Shown here: in pieces, positions 48,628 to 60,544 of the stretch
How positions within the stretch are numbered: position 1 is the first letter of the stretch
How the letters are laid out: every line of letters starts with the position of its first letter
Origin: Geosiphon pyriformis
Taxonomy: Eukaryota; Glomeromycota; Glomeromycetes; Archaeosporales; Geosiphonaceae
Direction of reading: 5' to 3'
NCBI GenBank assembly: GCA_016748015.1
Contig: JAAOMT010000400.1
Location: forward strand, 1 to 64,000
DNA length: 64,000 bases
Notes under the pieces: generated by a model
Told to the model about the DNA's origin: nothing
Databases searched by the model: none
Seen by the model: only the letters and a program-made list of their open reading frames with translations
Position numbers and translations under genes: made by a program

Positions 48628-49446
48628 TATTACAGGTAATTATTTAGGGTGTTAGAACAAATAACAACATAACTTGATATTTAATAGTTGTTAATAATAG
48701 TGATTTCTAAAAGTTTTGTAATCTGAAGATTTTGATTAAGTTTTTTGTATAATAGATAGAAATTTAATTGATAATTTCTTTTGTGAATTTTTTTTAGCAT
48801 GATAATTAGTTTAATTTAACAAATGTGTTTTTCTGATAAGCTATTTTTAAGTTTTTTATTCTTGTTTCATAGATCTTTTACTAGACTATTCTTGACATTA
48901 ATTATTTAGTACTTAATCTCTTAATCAATTAGTAAACAACAAAGAAAACAAAATAAAAAAATAAAAAAAGAAATAAAAAATTAGTATCCTGTTAATAATT
49001 ATGTTCAAGAGCTATTGTTTTAATGTAATTAAGTATTGAATTCTATTAACATGAGTTATTAATAGTACAAAAGTGATTAAGATTTTTTAATTAAGCAATA
49101 ACAACATAAATTGAATAGTAATAAATAATTTTATTAATATAAATATAATTCTATTTCAAGTTATAGAAAACTATTTTTTAAAAAGAAAGATATTTAATAA
49201 TTACTTTTCTAGCTTTTGTTTTTTTTTGCTTCTAATACTCTTACTATAAATTTATAATTTGTGTTATATAAGATTTTATATATTTTTATTTTTTTTCTAT
49301 ATTACTTTCTGAAACTGTGTTTATTTCTGGAAATATGTCATAATTTCTTAAAAATATGTTTATTTGCTAAGTATTATTCTCCTATTGGTCTATTTTATAA
49401 TTTGTTTTTTCTTATCTTTTTTTTTTACTCTTTTCTATAAGTAATA
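48628..49446 (-). repeat. Antisense solo LTR in relic D gag
   Basis: 819 bp, flanked by TCAA on both sides (48624-48627, 49447-49450). Its CTCCTATTGGTCTA block near 49380 matches the antisense solo LTR at 24003-24883, so the two are the same subfamily. The gag reading resumes directly after it (NKTRIIQVLFFF, compared with NDTRVLQAISYF in the better copy). Confidence 0.85.
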
Positions 49447-49556
49447 TCAACAACTAAAATAAGACCAGAATAATTCAAGTCTTATTTTTTTTTGACTAAA
49501 ATAACAGATTCATAGTATTAAAGTTTCAATAAAAAGCTAACTAATGTTGTTACTAT

Positions 49557-50335
49557 TATTTATAAAAATAAGAATTATAATAATTAAAAAATAACCAATA
49601 AGAAAAAAGCATAGTAAAGAGAAAAATTCTAAAATTTCTTTTAAAAAAATTAAAAAATTTTAAAAAATTTTATATAACACAAATTATGTATATATAGTAA
49701 GAATATTAGAAGTAAAAAAAAAGCAAAACAGTAGATAATAATAAGTAATTATTAAATACCTCTTCTTTCAAAAAATAGTTTTTTATAATTTAAAATAGAA
49801 TTATATACATATTAATAAAAATATTTATTATTATCCAAATTCATATTATCATTGCTTAATTAAAGAAATATTAATTACTTTCACATTATTAATAATTCAT
49901 GTTAATAAAATCCAATATTTAATCATACTAAACCAATAACTCTTGATTATAGCTATTAACAAAATATTAATTTTTTAATTTTTTTTTAATTTTTTTAATT
50001 TTTTTTTGTTTTTATTGTTGTTTAATAATTAATTAAGAAATTAAATACTAACTAATTAACATTAAGAATAGTTTGATAAAAAACCTGTAAAACAAGGGTA
50101 AAAAAAACTTAAAAATAATTTACCAAAAAGACATAACTGTTAGAATTAACTGATCACTATACTAAAAACAGAAATTAAGAAAAACCATCAATTGAATCTC
50201 TATATATTATACAAAAGATTTAATTAAAATCTTCAAGCTATAAAGATCTTTAGAAATTACTATTATCAACAGTTATTAAGTACCAAGTTATGAGTTTATT
50301 ATTTGTTCCAACACCCTAAATAATCACTTATAATA
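49557..50335 (+). repeat. Solo LTR in relic D gag
   Basis: About 779 bp, flanked by CTAT (49553-49556, 50336-50339). Gag homology runs up to it and resumes after it. With the antisense LTR 107 bases upstream it forms a large inverted pair. The left end is inferred from the duplication and could be off by a few bases. Confidence 0.75.
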
Positions 50336-52834
50336 CTATTTTCAAACCTGTTTTTTTACAGTATTTTTGCAACTCCAATACTCTAATTTGACTACAGAAT
50401 TAATTTAATATTATAAAACAAAAAAACCATAAAGCAGTTATTATTTATTTTGGCCAATTCAATCAAATTTTTTGTCAACAGAATTATTATACTCTTGGCC
50501 AAATTTTAAATCAGTTTATTAAAGGATTAAGAAACAGTATTTTTTAATCTAATAGATTCTAACATCTTAATAATTTACAAAAAACAATAATACTTACTTG
50601 TAATTTTGAATTAACAAAACAAGAAGCCAATTACATTCAAGCAATTAATTTGGCCATAAATAAAACCTTTAATATTAATACAAAGCTTATTTAATTAAGT
50701 GAAAAATTAACTCAGAAAATCAAAAAATTCTTTACCAAAAATTTAAGAGCATACCAGTTCTTATAATATTGAAAAAATAACAATACTACAAAATATTAAT
50801 TATAGCAATAATATCAACAACAACAACAATTTTAAAGACAAGATTTATGTAATTATTACTATTGTCAAAAACTTGGTCATATTACAAAAAATTATTACAA
50901 AAAACTATTAAACCAAAATTGTGAAAATTAATATTAGCAATAATTTAGATAATTACAACTTATAAGATTCTAATATTCTTTATTTTAATATTAACAATTA
51001 CAATATTTACTCTAACTATTTCAAAATTATTATCAATATTTACAAGCAATGTTACAAACATTATTTTAATATTAAGTTCTATAATATAGCAATTCAAAAC
51101 TCCAAGTCATTAACTATAATTAAAAATAGCAAAACAATAATAGAAATTAAATTCAACTTATTATAATGCTATTTTAAATTATAAATTGTACTAATTTACT
51201 ATTTTAAGCACTATTAGCAAGATATTTTAACCAAATTTTATATCTTAGTTTTACTAAAACTTAGAATCTTGGTAATATTGTATCTTTAAAAAAAAACTGC
51301 AGTTAAAACCACCAATTTTTTTTTAACAATAATTAAGTCATTTTTAATATAATTCTTTTAGCTGTAATTACTGAAAATAAAATACTTGCAGCCATATTTT
51401 TATTTAATATTAACAGTCTAAATATTTTTAATCTTTTTAGTAAAACTGCTTTTAATTAAACAAACTAATTATAGCAATATATACTAATCTTAAAATAGAA
51501 CAAATAAATATTAAATTAATACTTAATAATAAATTAGTAAGCAGCATAATTACAAAACAACTTATAAATTAATTAAATTACTAAATTGATTATTTTCCTA
51601 TTATAATTAATAAAAATATTAAAACACTAATTAAAAAAATTAATAACTTTTTTTTAACATTAATAAAATTATAATTTTTACTAAAATTTTGATAATAAAA
51701 GCAACTCAATATTAAGCTCTAGTTGATAAAAACTGGCTAATTAAAACTTGTGTTATTCTTGACTAAAATACATAAAAACTTCAGATTTTATTTAATAATT
51801 AACATATTTAAGTTCTTGTTATCTGTAAAATACTTTAAAACAGTTATTATTAAATAGTCATTCATCAAATTTGAAAAATCTGTAACTTAACCAATCTTAA
51901 AAACATACCAAATTTTTTAAATTGATAACTTTAGCACAAAATTATTATTACCATCTTCTTAGAAAAAAAAGACAAAAGAAAAGCAAAAGCCATAAATATT
52001 AACTTTTGTTTATGTATTCTTAAATTAAAGAAATCAGTTTTATTATTTTCCAAAATTGGTTTATGTAAATTACAAAAAATAATCTTTAATAAATATATGT
52101 ATAAAAAATGATGAAGTATAATTAACTGCCACCAAATATTATTATTATTTTTATATACTAAAACAATTTAAGCAATTTAAATAACAAAACAAGTAAAATT
52201 TTACATTATGCTTTGCCTATAGCAAAATCTTACTTGATAAAAAATTATGGAATGATGTTTTTAGCAAAAAAAAACATGTGACAAATTTTGTTTGTATATT
52301 ATTCTAATTAATAACTGGATTCAAAAAAAGACTCTATTTACTGTTGTTTATAATTAAGCAATAAACCAACTAGATTTATATTTTCACAATAAAGAAAAAA
52401 TTTAGAAAATAGCCATTATAAAATAGAAAAATACTATGATTAAAAAAGTATACACCATAAAAAATATTTTAGTAATTATAAAAAAAATAGATAATTTGTT
52501 TACTGATAACTTTGAAACATTCTAAAACCAATATCAAAAATTTTTCTCTATTTAAAAAAAACAAAAACAAAAACTGGCTGATTTTAATACAAGACTGTAC
52601 AATTATTATTTAATCTTTTATTATTTTCAATATTACAATAAGTGTAATTTCCTATTTAATCAATTTTTACAAATATTCTATCCTATTTTTAAACTCAAAA
52701 AACCTGAAAAAAAGTATGTATTAATAACAAAAAACATAATATTTTAAGAGTTAAATATGACTACTAAAATAAAACAATATCTTATCTATTTTAATACTAC
52801 TTTTTAATATTTAATAAATATTATATATAAAAGA

Positions 52835-54040
52835 CTTCTATAAAAATCTGTTGTTGTTTATTTAGATGATATCAATGTATTTTCAGAAACATTTAATAAT
52901 TATTTACTTTACTTCTAACAAGTTTTTGATCATCTTTAAAACACAGAATTAAAACTTAATCTTAATAAATGCTTTTTTGAAAAAACCAAGTTCAAATTTC
53001 TAGAACATATTTTTACTTATAGAAATTAAGAATTATAATAATAAGTAAAATAGCCAATCAAAAATAGGCATAGTAAAAAGAAAAATTTCAGGATTCTTCT
53101 TAGAGAATTGCAGAATTCTAAAATTCTAAAATTTTTTTCAAAAAATTGCAAAATTCTAAGAGATCTCATATAACATGAATTATATATATATAGTAAAAGT
53201 ATTAAAAGCAGAAAAAATATTTAACTCAGATAGAATAGTAATTAATAATAACTACTTATTTCTTATCTTTCTTTTAAAAGATAGTTTTCTATAACTTGAA
53301 ATAAAAATTTATCAATATCAATAAAAATATCTAATTATCATTCAATTTATGTTATTATTATTTAATTAAGAATATTAATTACTTTTCTACTATCAATATT
53401 CTATGTTAATAGAATCTAATACTTAATCATACTAAATCAATAATTCTTGATTATAACTATTAATAAGATGCTAATTTCTTATTTTTTATTTATTTATTTA
53501 TTTTTTATTTTGTTTCTTTGTTGTTTATTAATTGATTAAAAAATTAAGTGCTAAATATTTAATGTTAAGAATATCCTAATAAAAAACTTAAAAACAAGAG
53601 TAAAAATTTAAGAATAGCTTATTAAAAGAGCATAATTGTTAAAATAAGCTGGCCATTATGCTAAAAAAAAAATTCATGAAAAAAATCATCAATAAAATCT
53701 CTATTTATTATATAAAAAACTTTAACCAAAACTTTCAAATTCCAAAATCTTCAGAAATTACAACATTACTAGCTATTAAGTATCAAGTTACAGATTTATT
53801 ATTTGTTTCAACACTCCAAATAATTACTTGTAACAATATTATCAGAAAAAATAAAATAAAATCAGATTTAAACAAAGTTTAAAAAGTCAAAAATTTTTCT
53901 GTTTTAATCAATTTTTATAAACTATAAGAATTATTAAAACTCACCAAATATTACTGTCATTTTATTAAAAAGTTTTTTAATATTGCCAAACTTTTCTATT
54001 ATTTGCTTTCAAAATATATGCTATATATATATATATATTA
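52835..54040 (+). pseudogene. Ty3 relic D reverse transcriptase remnant
   Basis: The palm reads VVYLDDINVFSETF (about 52855), so here the YLDD motif is intact although most of RT is missing upstream. KLNLNKCFFEKTKFKFLEHIF follows to 53010, then a solo LTR, then KYYCHFIKKFFNIAKLF (about 53945), matching the GYYCCFIKDFFKIAQPL connection of the better copy. Non-functional. Confidence 0.75.
53011..53835 (+). repeat. Solo LTR splitting relic D RT
   Basis: 825 bp ending TTACTTGTAACA, flanked by ATAT (53007-53010, 53836-53839). The RT phrase GHIVS of the better copy is split at this point. It carries the degraded CAATAATTC...ACTATT hairpin near 53440. Confidence 0.85.
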
Positions 54041-55859
54041 AACAGCAAAAAACTATTAATTATTTTAAGTATTAACTTATTAAAATCTTCATCTTAATAT
54101 ATTCAAATTTTAACAAACAATTTATAGTAGCCATTAATGTATTAAATGCTTTTAAAACAGTTTATCCTAAATTAAATCAGATAATAAAAAATATTCAGTT
54201 GTTTATATCAGTAAAAGCATTAATATAACCAAAAAAATATATAGTAATACAAATTTAAAATGCTTTATTATTTATTAAACTGTACAAAACTGGAAATATT
54301 ATTTTTGCCAACTATTTAATATATATACTAATCACAAAAAACCTATTTAGTTATTTAATAAATTACAATTCAAAGAAAAATATACAAAATAGAATATTTA
54401 TTTACAGCAATTTCTATACAAAATACATTATAAAAATAAAGCTAAAAATACCAATGCCAATAGCTTATTAAAAATAACTTAAATGTAATTTTATGTTAAT
54501 AGAAACAACTATTTATTAATAATAATATCAATATTTGTCAATACTTTAGTTTAAAAAAAAACTATTTTAACAGAAACAAAATACTATATAAAAACAAACT
54601 TGAAACTATCTTATTTCCAATAACTAATTATATTGTTAAGAATTTTAAAACCATATTACATTATAATAAGTTATAAAAAATAATAATAAAAAAATTGTCT
54701 TGTTCAATATACACTTTAATTCAACAGCAGAACATTTTAACAAAGATATTACTTTAGAAAAACAATTAATTTATATTATTGATTAACAATATATAAACAT
54801 ATTTTTGAATATATTCTTAATTATAACTTTTGTCAAAAAAAAAAGCCAAAATAACAGAACTACTTCAATTTATTCTAATTAAAGCTTTTATACAATATAT
54901 TTTAAATATTGTTAATGAGTTTTTTGATATTAATAATATTTTAATTAATAATAAAAAGATGATGGCTATTTTTATCAATCAAAATATTAAGATTGTTTTG
55001 TTAATAATTAGTGGTTTGCCAATTTTAATTGCTAAAAAAGATAAATTACACAAGTATTTTGAAATTTTTTTGTTAATTAAGAGTTTTTTTAAGTCTAGTA
55101 TGGCTTAAGCACATACAAATATCAGGTTTTTTCTAATGTAATATTGAAAAAAACAATTATAAATAAACAGTTTTCTTATTTAGTATTAATTATTTTATAG
55201 TTTATAGTTAGGTATTAATTATGATTTAGTTTTGTTTTATTAAATATGTGTTGTAAATAGGATGTAATAATCAGAAAAAATCTTAAAGCCAAGACTAGTT
55301 TGTTATAAAACTTTCTTAGTAAGACTTTGTATCATTTATTTTTGTATAGTCTAAAGTCTTTTAAGCAAGTACAGTCTAAAAAAAAATAGCTTTATTAATT
55401 GTTTTTTCTAATATATTGGGTATTCTTGAACATTTGTTTGAACATAAATTCTTGGATTTACAGGTTCTAAGATGGTTTTTTTTAAATTTTTTGCAGTTTT
55501 CTGTCAAGTTGCATATTAGTTCAGTAAACAATTTTTTGGCTGAGATAATAAAAATTTTTTTGGACAATAATTTATTTTTGGTAAACAATTTGTCTAGTAT
55601 ATTTTGTGGTCTTGGTAAGTTCTTAATATTAGATATTTTAAGAAAATTCTTGTATTATAACTCTGTTTTTTCTTTAAAGCAATTTAAAGTTGTATTTAAT
55701 AACAGATTTCTAAACAAAAAAAAGAATGTGATAAACTAGAAAATGATTTATTGATAAAAAAAATTGGATCTAAGAGGCTTTGTGTTTTATTAGTTTAAGC
55801 TAATATCTGAATTTTTGAGTATTAAGGATTTTTTGGTGGTTAATTCTGCAAATGTCAAT

Positions 55860-58170
55860 AGATTACTTAGATTAAATGTTTTAAAATCTAGAAAGTTTTT
55901 TAATGTATAAGAAGACTTGTTTAAAATTTGATTTGGTTCTATTGAAATTTACACAAATGGTTTTTTAAAATATGCTCATTCTATTAAGATTATTAGTAAG
56001 ACAGCTGCTTATTTTTTGGCTGTAGATATGGATATTAGTATTAGAATATATGAGTTTTTGTCTTCTATAATAGCTAAACTACAGACTATTGTTTTTTTTT
56101 TGGAATGTATTCTATTTTTTTGTGCAGTAATTTTGCACTTGGACAATCAAGCTGCTATTGATATATATGTATTTAAAATTTTGTTTACTATACCAAATTT
56201 TCATAATTAGTATTAAATAAAAAGAAAACATATTGCTAATCTAATTAAATATAAAAATTTTTCTGTTAAATAGGTAAAAATTAAAAGTTATTTAAATATT
56301 TCAAACAATATTAAAACTAATGTGATAGTAAGTAAGACTATTTATTCTTCTTTTTTTTTGCCAATTGGAGTTTGAAAATAGTTCATAATGGCTGAGAAAA
56401 CAACTGTATTTGATAATATTTATTATTTTGTTTGTGATTTGTACAAGTTTATTTGTTATGTTCAATAGAAAACCAGTCTTGATTATAACATAATTTCGAA
56501 TATGCTAATTAGAAAAGTGGATTGGCTGGCTATTATAAAAGTTTGTTATTTTGATTTATATATGCTTTCTGAATTTATTAGTAAAAAATCTGTCAATTAG
56601 CACATGTATTTGATAAAGACTGTGCATAAATAGTGTTATTAATAAAATTTTAGCCCTTAAATTAGCATAAAATTACTTTTATAATTCTTATTATTAATTA
56701 ACATATATAAATATTGTTTCAATTATTACTTATTATTTAATCAAATTATTGAATATTACTAGTTAAATTAATAATCCAATTTGTATAATAAAAAATATGA
56801 TGATTAGATTACACAATATTTCGAATTATGTAATATTTAAAAATTTGCTGAAATTTGTAAAAATTTGCAAAATATCTTAATAATTTACTAAAATTATTTA
56901 TAGTTTGTAAAAAAAATTTATAGTTTATTAAAATATATTTTTAATTTGCCAAAATTATAACAAAAAGAAAAAGTTTAAGTTCATAGACTAGTATTATAAC
57001 AAGTTATATAAAAGAAGAGCTTTTTTTTTTCAAAAAAATATATCTTAATTAGAATTAATTATCTTATATACATCTTTACAAGAAAACAAATAAAAATTAA
57101 ATACTTTAAAAATCCAACTTTTTTAAATAATTATACTTGATATTTTCTGAAACCCAATTAACATTTTTGAAATTAATTAGCTACCAATTTCAGTAAATCT
57201 ATTAGTGATTTTAGACTTAAACAAAAAACGATTCTCTTAACAAAATTCTGTTTTTTTTATATTTTTTATATTTTTTTATATTTTTTTTATTATAATTAAT
57301 AAAGTAGTTTACAAACAAGATTTCTGTAAAAGAGTTAACTTTCACAGCAAAATAACTACACATTTTTAATAAGCTTCCAGATAAGCAATTCTTGAAAAAA
57401 AGTTGATATTTACTACAATATAACTATATAAAACAACTGATACAGAATTGGTTATTTTACTTATAGACCCAGCAGTTCAAATTATAAGAGATAATTTGAA
57501 AATAAATTCAGTTATTAGAGATTTAACTGCTTTTAAAAAACATGAATTTACAACAAACAGACATTAACAATATTTAAAAAAAGAAACCAAAAATTTTTCG
57601 TAACAATAACTATTAATAATAGTTAGAAAAAGATTATATAACAAAATATATCTTAATGTATTATGTTTATTATATAATAAAATAAAGTTGTCTGACTATG
57701 TTTTTACTTATATTAGAGATGATAATATTCAGAAAAAAATTTTGGCAAAAGTTTTTAAAAAAGGGGTGTTATTAATAAATATTTATTGTCTGTTTTTCTC
57801 TGTTGTTTTACAAACATTTTTTTAGTGTTTTTTAAATATGAATTTATATATAGTAATTTGTAAGAAATTTGTGTTAAAAAACTAGTATGCTAAGGTTGTT
57901 ATAGTTTTTAATAGGAAGATAAAAGCTGTTTCTACTTTTGTTGAATATGTAAAACATCTAATAAAATTGTATTGTACTAGAATATAATTTATAAGATCTA
58001 TATATAAAATAAATATAAAGAAAGCTAAATTGATCAAAAATAGTAATTTGGTTTTAAGTTTATCTTATAATATGATATTTATGTTATTAAATAGAATGGT
58101 TTAATTGCTTAGTAAAATAGAATCTTTTGTGATTAATTTTAGTAAATACAAACTGTGCTCTTTTTTTTTA
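55860..58170 (+). pseudogene. LINE D ORF2, RNase H and C-terminus
   Basis: RNase H pieces: AKLQTIVFFLECIL (about 56070, Glu region changed to Lys) and HLDNQAAIDIYV (about 56140, LDSQ changed to LDNQ). After the inserted repeat, RKRLYNKIYLNVLCLLYNKIKLSDYVFTY (57625-57710) matches the zinc-knuckle region of L2 with its first and last Cys pairs eroded. The C-terminal phrase NMIFMLLNRMV lies near 58070. Many stops. Dead copy. Confidence 0.75.
56646..57610 (-). repeat. Dispersed non-coding repeat, copy 3, inserted in LINE D
   Basis: 965 bp without coding capacity, reverse complement of the type at 41025-41745. It is flanked by TATTAATAA (56637-56645 and 57611-57619), and LINE homology resumes immediately after. 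A 9-bp duplication would fit a DNA transposon such as a MULE-type non-autonomous element, but no terminal inverted repeat is evident. Confidence 0.65.
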
Positions 58171-58333
58171 GTTTAGGTAGAGATACATATATTAGTATAG
58201 ATGTTTAGTATTGCTTTATCTGATCTAAATGGCTAGTCATATATATTAAAAACATGAACTGTATTTAGTTTAAGCCACTTAGTTTGGTTTAATATACTAG
58301 ATAACAGTTAAATTTTATTTGTTAAATATTAAT

Positions 58334-58930
58334 AAAAAAATATATTTAATAAATTATTAGATATATTTATTAAAAACAATATGATTGTTTAGTTTTTGTA
58401 TAAGATTAAAGTGTCTGCTAATTTGTATATATTACTGATTAAAGACTTTATATTAAAAAGTTGAATGATTAATATAGTAAACTGTTTAAGTACTGGATTT
58501 AATAGTAGTGTATTGGTTATTAAACTAGTCTGTAGTTTTGCTGAAGGTTACAGGTTTGCCATTTGGCTACTAATTATTAGGTTAAGATCTTATTATAACA
58601 AGCATAATCTTTTGTCATATAATAAATCTAATGTTTTTTTGGTTTCTGGTTTGTTATTCTTGTGGTTTCCTAAATTAATTTGCAGTTTTAGTATTAGATT
58701 AGGTATTTATGTTTATTATGATTACACTTTTATATATTTAGGTTGAGTTTTGGTTTTTTGAAAAATGTTTCTTTGATGAATAATTTTGGTATATAGTACT
58801 GTTTTAATTGGTCTGAATAGTTGGTCATGTATAGAAAAAGCATAAGTTATGCTTAATTTAGAATCTTGTTTAATTTTACATTTTTAAATAATAATTGGGC
58901 TGTACTTATAAAACAATAAAAAAAAATGTA
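58334..58930 (+). mobile_element. LINE copy E, short 5'-truncated 3' end
   Basis: Encodes only the last part of ORF2 (58465-58746, 93 residues: STGFNSSVLVIKLVC..., aligning with the C-terminal VYFLSFAFRNDIWLVRVKH region of L2), then the conserved 3' UTR block (GTCTGAATAGTTGGTCATG near 58813) and an A tail (58916-58926). It lies directly behind the tail of copy D. Confidence 0.8.
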
Positions 58931-59460
58931 TTTTTATTTACAAAAAAAAATATCTATTTTATTATTTAATATTTTTATTTATTAAAAATTATTATTATTT
59001 TTTTTTTGTAATAATAATATGGTCATTGTTTTTTTTTGATTCGTAAACCATTTTTTAAGAATAAAAATTCTCAAAATTTTTTTAGGATTTCAAGTTTATA
59101 TGCATCATCAAATCATAACATTTAGTGATAATAATAATAATAATAATAATAATAATATCAAATGTTTTTTAGGATAAAAAAAAAACTTTATAAAAAAAAA
59201 AAAAATAGTTTCATTATGTAAAAATTTGAAAAAGGGTTCTTTTTTATGATAAAAAATCCGGATAAACTGACATTTTATCATTATACTTGATATATATAAA
59301 TATAAAAATTTGTATATATATATAAACTTGTATAAATAAATTTGTATGTATAAGATTTTTGTATGTATAAAATTTGTATAAAGTATTTATTTATTTGGTT
59401 ATTTATCTATTTATGGATATATTTATTTATGTATAAATTGGGTTTTCATTTTATTCGTAA
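58931..59460. other. AT-rich DNA with microsatellites
   Basis: (ATA)n near 59130-59157 and several (TA)n runs near 59290-59330 and 59468-59482. No gene seen. Confidence 0.6.
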
Positions 59461-59756
59461 AACAAAAAATATATATATATATAAAAAACCAAAAAAAAAA
59501 ACCGGCAGGATTCGTTTAATTCGGCTTTTTATGAGTTAAAAATCCGGGACCATTCGTAATCAAAAATTTTCTTGGCGATATGGATTTTTCGATCGAATAT
59601 AGCTGGTACTACGATAGGGTAACCCAGTCAACAAAGGAAAAAGCAAGCAGGTATTTTTTTTCACCCGATCAAAAAAGTCTTGGCAAAAATTATATGTAGA
59701 GTACATGTAGGAATGGTCGTATTATTATTAAAATTAAAATTAAACTCATATCAAAA

Positions 59757-59757
<1 letters not shown>
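59461..59757. other. Non-repetitive, less AT-rich stretch
   Basis: Contains CG dinucleotides and no long frame (for example CGATCGAATATAGCTGG near 59590). The composition resembles gene flanks rather than transposon relics. Possible regulatory or decayed gene sequence; nothing specific recognised. Confidence 0.4.

Positions 59758-59831
<74 letters not shown>
59758..59831. repeat. (ATT)n microsatellite
   Basis: About 74 bases of uninterrupted TTA/ATT units. Confidence 0.95.
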
Positions 59832-59835
<4 letters not shown>

Positions 59836-59967
59836 GTGGAAATCTGATATTATATTGAAAAATGAATAGAAAATGAGTGATTTGGGATTTTCTAAAGAAA
59901 ATTCTTTTCGAACGAAAGAGTCCAAAGATGAATTGATGAAAGAAACAATGAAAAAACCAAAAACCAG

Positions 59968-59998
59968 AAAAAAAAAAANNNNNNNNNNNNNNNNNNNN

Positions 59999-60027
<29 letters not shown>
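59968..60027. other. Poly-A tract containing a 20-base assembly gap
   Basis: An A run (59968-59978), exactly 20 N (59979-59998), and another A run (59999-60027). It most likely marks a homopolymer that could not be resolved; its true length is unknown. The short lysine-rich frame entering it (from 59873) is therefore not annotated. Confidence 0.9.
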
Positions 60028-60030
<3 letters not shown>

Positions 60031-60461
60031 CTTGGCACTTTTGAAAGTTCCACGAACTGATTTAATTTGATCGTCGCTTAGTAAAATATTTAGAGTAACC
60101 AAAAGAATACGCAATGGGTTTTTTTATATATTGGATTAATATATGTTCATTTCTATTTCTCCTGCATAGACTCTAATATTTAGAAAAATATACTGTGAAA
60201 TTCTTGGCATTTCCTTTTTCTTATTCCCCAATCCAAGTTTCGAAATCAAGAATCAGATTCAGAATTAGATTCATCAAATATATTTAGAATTATGAACCGG
60301 ATTTATTTTATCTAAATAAAAAATATGTATAAGAGGAAAATATTTACTCAATTTCAAATTAAAATTAATTTTGAAAATAGAAATAATTTTTGGTTTTTTA
60401 ATTTACAGATTTTTCAACACAAAAATTCTAATTCAAATTTTGTAAATATTCACCTAAATTT
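60028..60461. other. 3' flank of the seven-TM gene
   Basis: Non-coding sequence of mixed composition with no recognised element beyond AT-rich stretches near 60330-60440. Confidence 0.4.
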
Positions 60462-60495
60462 CTAAATTACATTTCCGTTTATTTTCAGATCAATC

Positions 60496-60544
<49 letters not shown>

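Larger units (their letters stand above)
46990..54882 (+). mobile_element. Ty3/gypsy relic D, plus strand, pierced by solo LTRs
   Basis: A degraded internal region in order: gag N-terminus (47690-48560), gag capsid core (from VKKFFNKEKNTYIQIAK near 48570, resumed at 49450 and again at 50340), a knuckle remnant (about 50845), protease area (about 51470), Cys-rich cassette (about 52050-52680), a deletion that removes the dUTPase and most of RT (about 52700-52830), RT end (52835-54040), RNase H (54110-54480) and the integrase N-terminus (54700-54882). Three solo LTRs interrupt it (48628-49446 minus, 49557-50335 plus, 53011-53835 plus). At about 54883 it joins a 5'-truncated LINE. Confidence 0.82.
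54883..58333 (+). mobile_element. LINE copy D, 5'-truncated
   Basis: It begins in the last third of RT (TACAATATATTTTAAATATTG, which matches LINE C near 16590) directly after Ty3 integrase sequence, as expected for a 5'-truncated LINE insertion. It covers the RT end (LPILIAKKDKLHKYFEIFL), the connection, RNase H, the knuckle region and the 3' UTR, ending in an A-rich tail near 58325. It is interrupted at 56646-57610 by a dispersed repeat. Confidence 0.85.

Noticed and set aside
59873-60070. Lys-rich ORF running into the N gap
   Set aside because: Its length depends on unresolved poly-A and unknown bases; no homology.
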